From positions 15,850,687 through 15,914,686 of the forward strand of contig OX578284.1 of the NCBI GenBank assembly GCA_951217055.1: a DNA stretch of 64,000 bases. The letters are read 5' to 3'. Position 1 is the stretch's first letter; each line of letters begins with the position of its first letter. Below are positions 58,835 to 64,000 of this stretch, in pieces. A program made the translations under genes and the position numbers. Under the pieces are notes generated by a model. It had not been told where the DNA came from and did not search any database. It was given only the letters and a program-made list of their open reading frames with translations. The stretch comes from Gerris lacustris (taxonomy: Eukaryota > Arthropoda > Insecta > Hemiptera > Gerridae).

Positions 58835-58950
58835 TATAATTATTATTAACTACGGGAAACAGACAGTGAAAAATACACTCCATCGCTGGGATCCCGGCGG
58901 TGGAGTGTATTTTTCACTGTCTGTTTCCCGTAGTTAATAATAATTATAAT
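58835..58950. mobile_element. tRNA-bearing palindrome, short copy
   Basis: TATAATTATTATTAACTACG, then GGAAACAGACAGTGAAAAAT and ACACTCC, inverted around GCTGGGATCCCGGCGG. Termini and most of the tRNA-like part are gone. It lies 6 bp from the full-length copy, so the two may be one insertion event followed by partial duplication. Confidence 0.8.
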
Positions 58951-59706
58951 TTGATTTAAATTTAAAATTCTTTATATTCTTTATTTGCTCATAACACTTT
59001 AAATAATATCGTCAGTACGCTTTATCGCTTTGATTTTCATCATCATGAATCAAAAGTACCTGGATAATAATGTTAAGGAAAATTTGCCGACTTGAGTTAC
59101 TTCAAGTTAGGGAAGGGACAGGGTCAGAAAGTTTTAAGGAAGAGAGAATTGAAAATGTCGTGGTTTACAACAGAGTTTAAGCTGACGAGGTTCAAAGAAC
59201 TGTTTCTGGTTATTATCCCAGCCTTGTCATTTGGTATTCAGATGGAGAAAGGACTCGCAATACCTTGACTTCCTTCCCCCACTTTGACATTAACAAGTAA
59301 AGTAGTAGATAAAGATCATTGCGAGCTTTTTTTGAGCTCTTTCTTATTATTACTTTTCAAAGTAAATTTTACACTTCAAATATTTTAAATTTGCTTGCTT
59401 ATATAAAAACCAAAAAAAAAAAAATACATGGTTTTCCAATTTAATAAAGATAACGATGTTTTTGATGGCAAAGCTTGTATTGTTTATTACTCATGGCAAT
59501 GCTTACATCATTGATGGTAGGTATGGACAATTATAAATTGATTAGTGCCTAAAGTTTATCTACTTGATATTATGATTTTGCCGAGTAGGTTGTATCCCGA
59601 CGATAGTTCAGTGCTTGTAGTTGCGAGAACTGTCAACAAGCTTGAGCTTTATATTAAGTCCAAATATAATAATAATTTCCAAATATAATTATATTTAAGT
59701 CCAAGG

Positions 59707-60615
<909 letters not shown>

Positions 60616-60674
60616 GTCCAAGGCTTTCAGTGAAAGGTACTTAACCAATCAGCTTTTAATAAATGTACCAAAAA

Positions 60675-60677
<3 letters not shown>

Positions 60678-60764
<87 letters not shown>
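60678..60764. repeat. (AT)n microsatellite
   Basis: Pure TA repeat of about 87 bp, directly followed by the degenerate array at 60765. Confidence 0.97.
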
Positions 60765-60768
<4 letters not shown>

Positions 60769-61080
60769 AATTCACCTCTTTAGCGAACATGCCTCCGTAG
60801 CGGCCTGATCGCTAGGGAGGTAAATATGTCTACAACCCGAAAACTGAAAACTTTTTTTTCATTTGGCCTCTAGGGAGGTGTAAGAAATATGCCTCCGTAG
60901 CGGCCAATAATATACAAATCTCTCAAAAGGCCAATTTTATACAAAAACACCTTCGTAGAGTCCATACCTCTTTCAAGGCCAAAATTATGTAAAAATACCT
61001 CCGTGGCGACCATAACTCCGTTAAAGCCATAAAAATGTAAAAATACCTCCTAAGAGACCATTCTTATTTGGAGGCAATTG
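60765..61080. repeat. Degenerate tandem array with CCTCCGTAGCGGCC motif
   Basis: Recurring pairs of CCTCCGTAGCGGCC (60791, 60892) with decayed forms (CCTTCGTAGAGTCC, CCTCCGTGGCGACC, CCTCCTAAGAGACC) separated by AAGGCCAAAATTATGTAAAA-type text. The period is about 55 bp in the second half, with six or so units that have diverged strongly. Far older than the 68-bp satellite. Confidence 0.6.
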
Positions 61081-61281
61081 CTTGTTTCTTGATTGCTTCT
61101 TATTTAATTATTGTGACAGTTATTTAATTATGAGCTTATGTATGCACAAAAGTATACATTATGGTTGTATACATTGCACAGTAATGTATTTTATCTTCGA
61201 TTGATACGAAATATAAACATTTTATCTCTGTTTAGATGTGTAGAAAGTGATATTTTTCGTAGTTATATTCATTAGTTATAA

Positions 61282-61325
61282 TCGTGCGACAAGAGGTGAA
61301 GAATTCTTCACCTTATCGCACGATT
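61282..61325. repeat. Near-perfect 44-bp hairpin
   Basis: ATCGTGCGA-CAAG-AGGTGAAGAATT pairs with AATTCTTCACCT-TA-TCGCACGAT. AATT is at the centre and the only mismatch is the CAAG/TA asymmetry. Two related GC-richer motifs follow at 61470-61590 (GCTCGTGTAG, GCTGTCGCTCGGGTGTAAAC). Function unknown; the loop-less centre argues against a microRNA precursor. Confidence 0.6.
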
Positions 61326-62164
61326 TGCGGTGTTTGTTTACATTTAACAAAACTAATTTGCTGTTATTGTTTGATTAAAGTAACGGTTTGTATAAAGTGT
61401 TTTGTGTATATTTAATGATTTTTTTGTATATATTATTAAAATCCAACAATCGTAGATAAAGTACGGTACGCAACTCGTGGTAAAACTGCATTTTGCATTG
61501 CTCGTGTAGTTTTACTACCATCGCTGTCGCTCGGGTGTAAACTCCACACTCGCATGCAAGATGCTACTTTCCGCACTAGACGCGTAGTGTACAATTCCTT
61601 TTTTTATATTTATGATACTACTGCAAAAACATCAATGAACTAACCTAGTATAGCTTTGACCCTAAGTTATTATTTCATTTAAACAAATATAATCTGTAGC
61701 TGCTGTTAGGTTTTAAAGCATTCGAGTTTAAGAAAATTTCTGTAACATCTAATTCATTAGTTTTTTTAAAATTCGGAATAAGTAAATAAATAGTTTTGAG
61801 TTAATATGACATATCACTTTTTGAAACCATTAAAGATTTATGGCTTAGCTGAAGCAGGGAAACATATCTAACTGCTTTTTTTCTGCTCCTCAAATCCAAT
61901 GATCAATTTTTTATTTTTATAACAGAATCAATTTGTTCCACTTGACTTAATTATTAATTCATAAAAATAATAAGGAAAAATATCTGCCAAATAACTAACT
62001 TGGGATAACCAAATATTATTATCAAAATAAATTGCCCGTGTAGATTTACCATCCTTAGGGCTGGACAACCCATCTTAAAATTCTAATCATAACGGGCGCC
62101 TTCCCTATTAAACTTGGAAAGCTGAAATTTTGTACAGATACTCTATTGGACATTTCAAAGGGTT

Positions 62165-62650
62165 GGCTGTCTTTACTTTCTCATATAAACTACATATATA
62201 CTCTACATATTATATTACTAAATATACTAAAGAAAAAGTATTGTGATTGCAAAAATTCGATTTGGAGATTTTGATGGATTACCACGTTTTGAAGCCCCCG
62301 CAGTCCAAAAAAGTTGTTTTTAAAAAATGTCTGTCGTTTGGTTGTGCAGACGCTTTGAGCCTAAACTACTGGGCCGATTTTTACGAAATTTGGGATACAT
62401 GCGCAGAAAAAATCATACTCTGAATTTTTACTCCAAATTTAGGGGAGCTACCCCCAAAAACGAGGAAAAAAATATTTCTCGAAAACTATTCCGACAATTT
62501 TGATTAAAATTCTAAAACGCATCTATTTAAATACAAAACTAACGATATAAGCTGTTTTCCCGGGAATAATCTATTTCCTGAGAAAATAGCTTTAAAAGTG
62601 GACTGAGAGAGGCCGGGTTCGATTCCCCACCGAGGAGAAGTTATTTGCAT
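62165..62650 (+). mobile_element. Family C with B-box-like end
   Basis: AAAAAGTATTGTGATTGCAA, GAGCCTAAACTACTGGGCCG, GGGGAGCTACCCCCAAAAAC, then GAGGCCGGGTTCGATTCCCC (B-box match at 62614-62625). The B box lies at the end opposite the shared tail, so it is not a conventional SINE head. Confidence 0.65.
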
Positions 62651-63350
62651 GATAACTTTGATAAAATGTTTAATAATAATTAAATTTACAGACGAACACT
62701 AATCAATAGAAAACACTGGACTAAGTAATTATGAACTCTTATATGAGAAAGTTCTCCGAGTTGTCTCGGACCGATTTCTAAACTTTTAATGTCATGCTTG
62801 GAAACCATTATTTACTCTTCGTAAAGAAACAACTAAAGGGCATCCCTTCTGCTGGTCTAATTGTACATAAAAAATGTCACCAAATTTTAAGCGATTCATA
62901 ATAAAATAATTGTACGCGCTAAAGGTTTTAAGTTTTAAGATTATTTTTATTTGTTGAATAAAGGGGAGTGGTTTTGACGTCACTTACTAGTACATAGTAG
63001 GGAAAGGGAAGAAAGCACACACACGCTAACATGGAAGGAGGGAGGTAGATAAGACTTAACACCGACTAGACCTCGAGTTCAGACATACTGACTGCCCAGC
63101 TCATTCTTTCATTTCTTTATTTCTTAATAGATATAATAAACACCCAATCTACACAAATTTTGAGTTGGCTCCTTTTCTCCCCCTAGCTCTATATTTTGTT
63201 ACTTGTCTAGTCTTGTCATATTTATCCTTTATGTCCTCTTAGAGATGGTTAGAGAATAAAAATTAAGGAGAAAAAACTGTATTTGAAGTCTATATAAACT
63301 TGATTTGAAATATAGGGCCTATAATACAGTAACCTTTTATTATAGGGCGT

Positions 63351-63539
63351 TTAAAGCGCTACCTTTCTTGCTTTTCTTTCAGCAAATGAGTTTATTGCAT
63401 CATCGTAATCAATAGAACTAACTACATCACTCTCAATAGATAATATTGAAAGGTTTGAGAGTCTTTCTTAACTCATCGAACTTCTTAAATAGTTTTTAAT
63501 AAACTTCAATTTGCTGAAGCTTCTTTCACATTCACTTAA
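63351..63539 (-). pseudogene. hAT transposase C-terminal domain relic
   Basis: The minus frame from 63539 reads LSECERSFSKLKFIKNYLRS, one stop, ERLSNLSILSIESDVVSS, IDYDDAINSFAERKARK, then VAL and a terminal TAA at 63351. This is the hAT dimerisation domain (the ERSFSKLKLIKNYLRSTM...QERL...LSIE pattern seen in ZMYM/52K-repressor-like proteins). One CAA-to-TAA nonsense change breaks it, and the N-terminal part is absent. It is missed by ORF length filters. Confidence 0.85.
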
Positions 63540-63689
63540 AAAAAGAAAAGAAAATTGGTAGAGAAAACGAAGTTAAGGGTGGCCTACATCAGATTAGACA
63601 AGATAACTGAAATTATAATATACATATTATTAAGAATTATATTTCACCTAAGTTTTTATTATTTTTCCTTTATTTATCACTTTATTTTT

Positions 63690-63795
63690 TCCCCTAGTTT
63701 TGCCGCCCCCCGGGCGTGCCGGCCAGGGCGCTTGACCCCCCCCCCCCCCCCCCCCCCTCCCCCAGTCCCCCAAAGATCCGGCACTGGTCACAAGC
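63690..63795 (-). mobile_element. Terminal region of the same hAT element
   Basis: On minus, CCAGTGCCGGATCTTTGGGG, then a long G run (22 C on plus, 63736-63757), then GGCCGGCACGCCCGGGGGGC. CAGTGCCGG is a typical hAT-like end. It sits on the 5' side of the transposase relic, consistent with one internally deleted copy spanning about 63300-63790. The other end is not identified. Confidence 0.55.
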
Positions 63796-64000
63796 AAAGA
63801 CACTTACAATAGTAAGTACAATAGAAACTAATTTATATACGAATATACAAATAAAATATTGTTTTATTTTTATTATTTTTTTTCTTTTTTAGCTTTATTC
63901 GACGACGGCTCAACCGATTTTGCATTGACCCTTCTATATTCTTTATTTCAAAGTTCCAATTAAGTTATAGAACACAAAAATATTCTTCCTTAATATGTTG
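63796..64000. other. Window edge, unrecognised
   Basis: AT-rich sequence with TTTTTAGCTTTATTCGACGA, then CGGCTCAACCGATTTTGCAT near 63888-63930. This phrase is common in arthropod interspersed repeats, but no second copy is present. Confidence 0.3.

Noticed and set aside
61282..61325. MicroRNA precursor
   Set aside because: The hairpin has almost no loop and perfect symmetry about AATT. Length and shape do not fit an animal pre-miRNA.

Overview
This window is eukaryotic, AT-rich (roughly two-thirds A+T by eye) and almost entirely non-coding. It lies inside one gene on the minus strand. Three internal exons encode part of the extracellular glutamate-binding (Venus-flytrap) domain of a metabotropic glutamate receptor. 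They read, in transcript order, 37051-36800, 6543-6262 and 2147-1998. All have consensus AG/GT boundaries, all are phase 1 at both ends, and they join into one continuous 228-codon segment. The protein resembles arthropod mGluRs, so an insect or other arthropod with a large, repeat-rich genome is the best guess; the species cannot be named from sequence alone. The signal peptide and first half of LBD1 must lie beyond 64,000, or in an exon I could not see. The cysteine-rich and seven-helix regions lie left of position 1.

Layout: 1-1997 is intron after exon C, with a dispersed long-TIR repeat at 438-1547. Positions 2148-6261 are a 4.1-kb intron ending in a 54/55-bp tandem array about 30 bp from the exon B donor. 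Positions 6544-36799 are a 30.3-kb intron full of repeats: 5S-rRNA-derived elements, foldbacks, a 68-bp satellite, two hAT elements with perfect 8-bp target duplications, and a SINE nested in an older repeat. Positions 37052-64000 are 5' intron with three more hAT-type copies (one nested), LINE relics, tRNA-bearing palindromes, a hammerhead-like motif, several (AT)n tracts and a decayed hAT transposase tail.

No autonomous transposon, complete second gene, functional tRNA or rRNA gene, or CRISPR is visible. Long ORFs other than the three exons fall in microsatellites, foldback arms or dispersed repeats.

The most unusual theme is foldback (inverted-repeat) elements: about fourteen in 64 kb. 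Three long ones (10999-11577, 40261-40839, 42129-43361) share TA-flanked GTCCA termini but carry different DNA in their arms. One arm pair holds a 99-bp phase 0-0 exon-like ORF that looks identical in both arms; another holds a piece of a dispersed repeat. A second family (five copies) carries the 3' half of a tRNA-like sequence inverted against itself. All would be transcribed within the mGluR pre-mRNA and could form long double-stranded RNA. Several nested insertions with a sibling empty site in the same window give a relative chronology.
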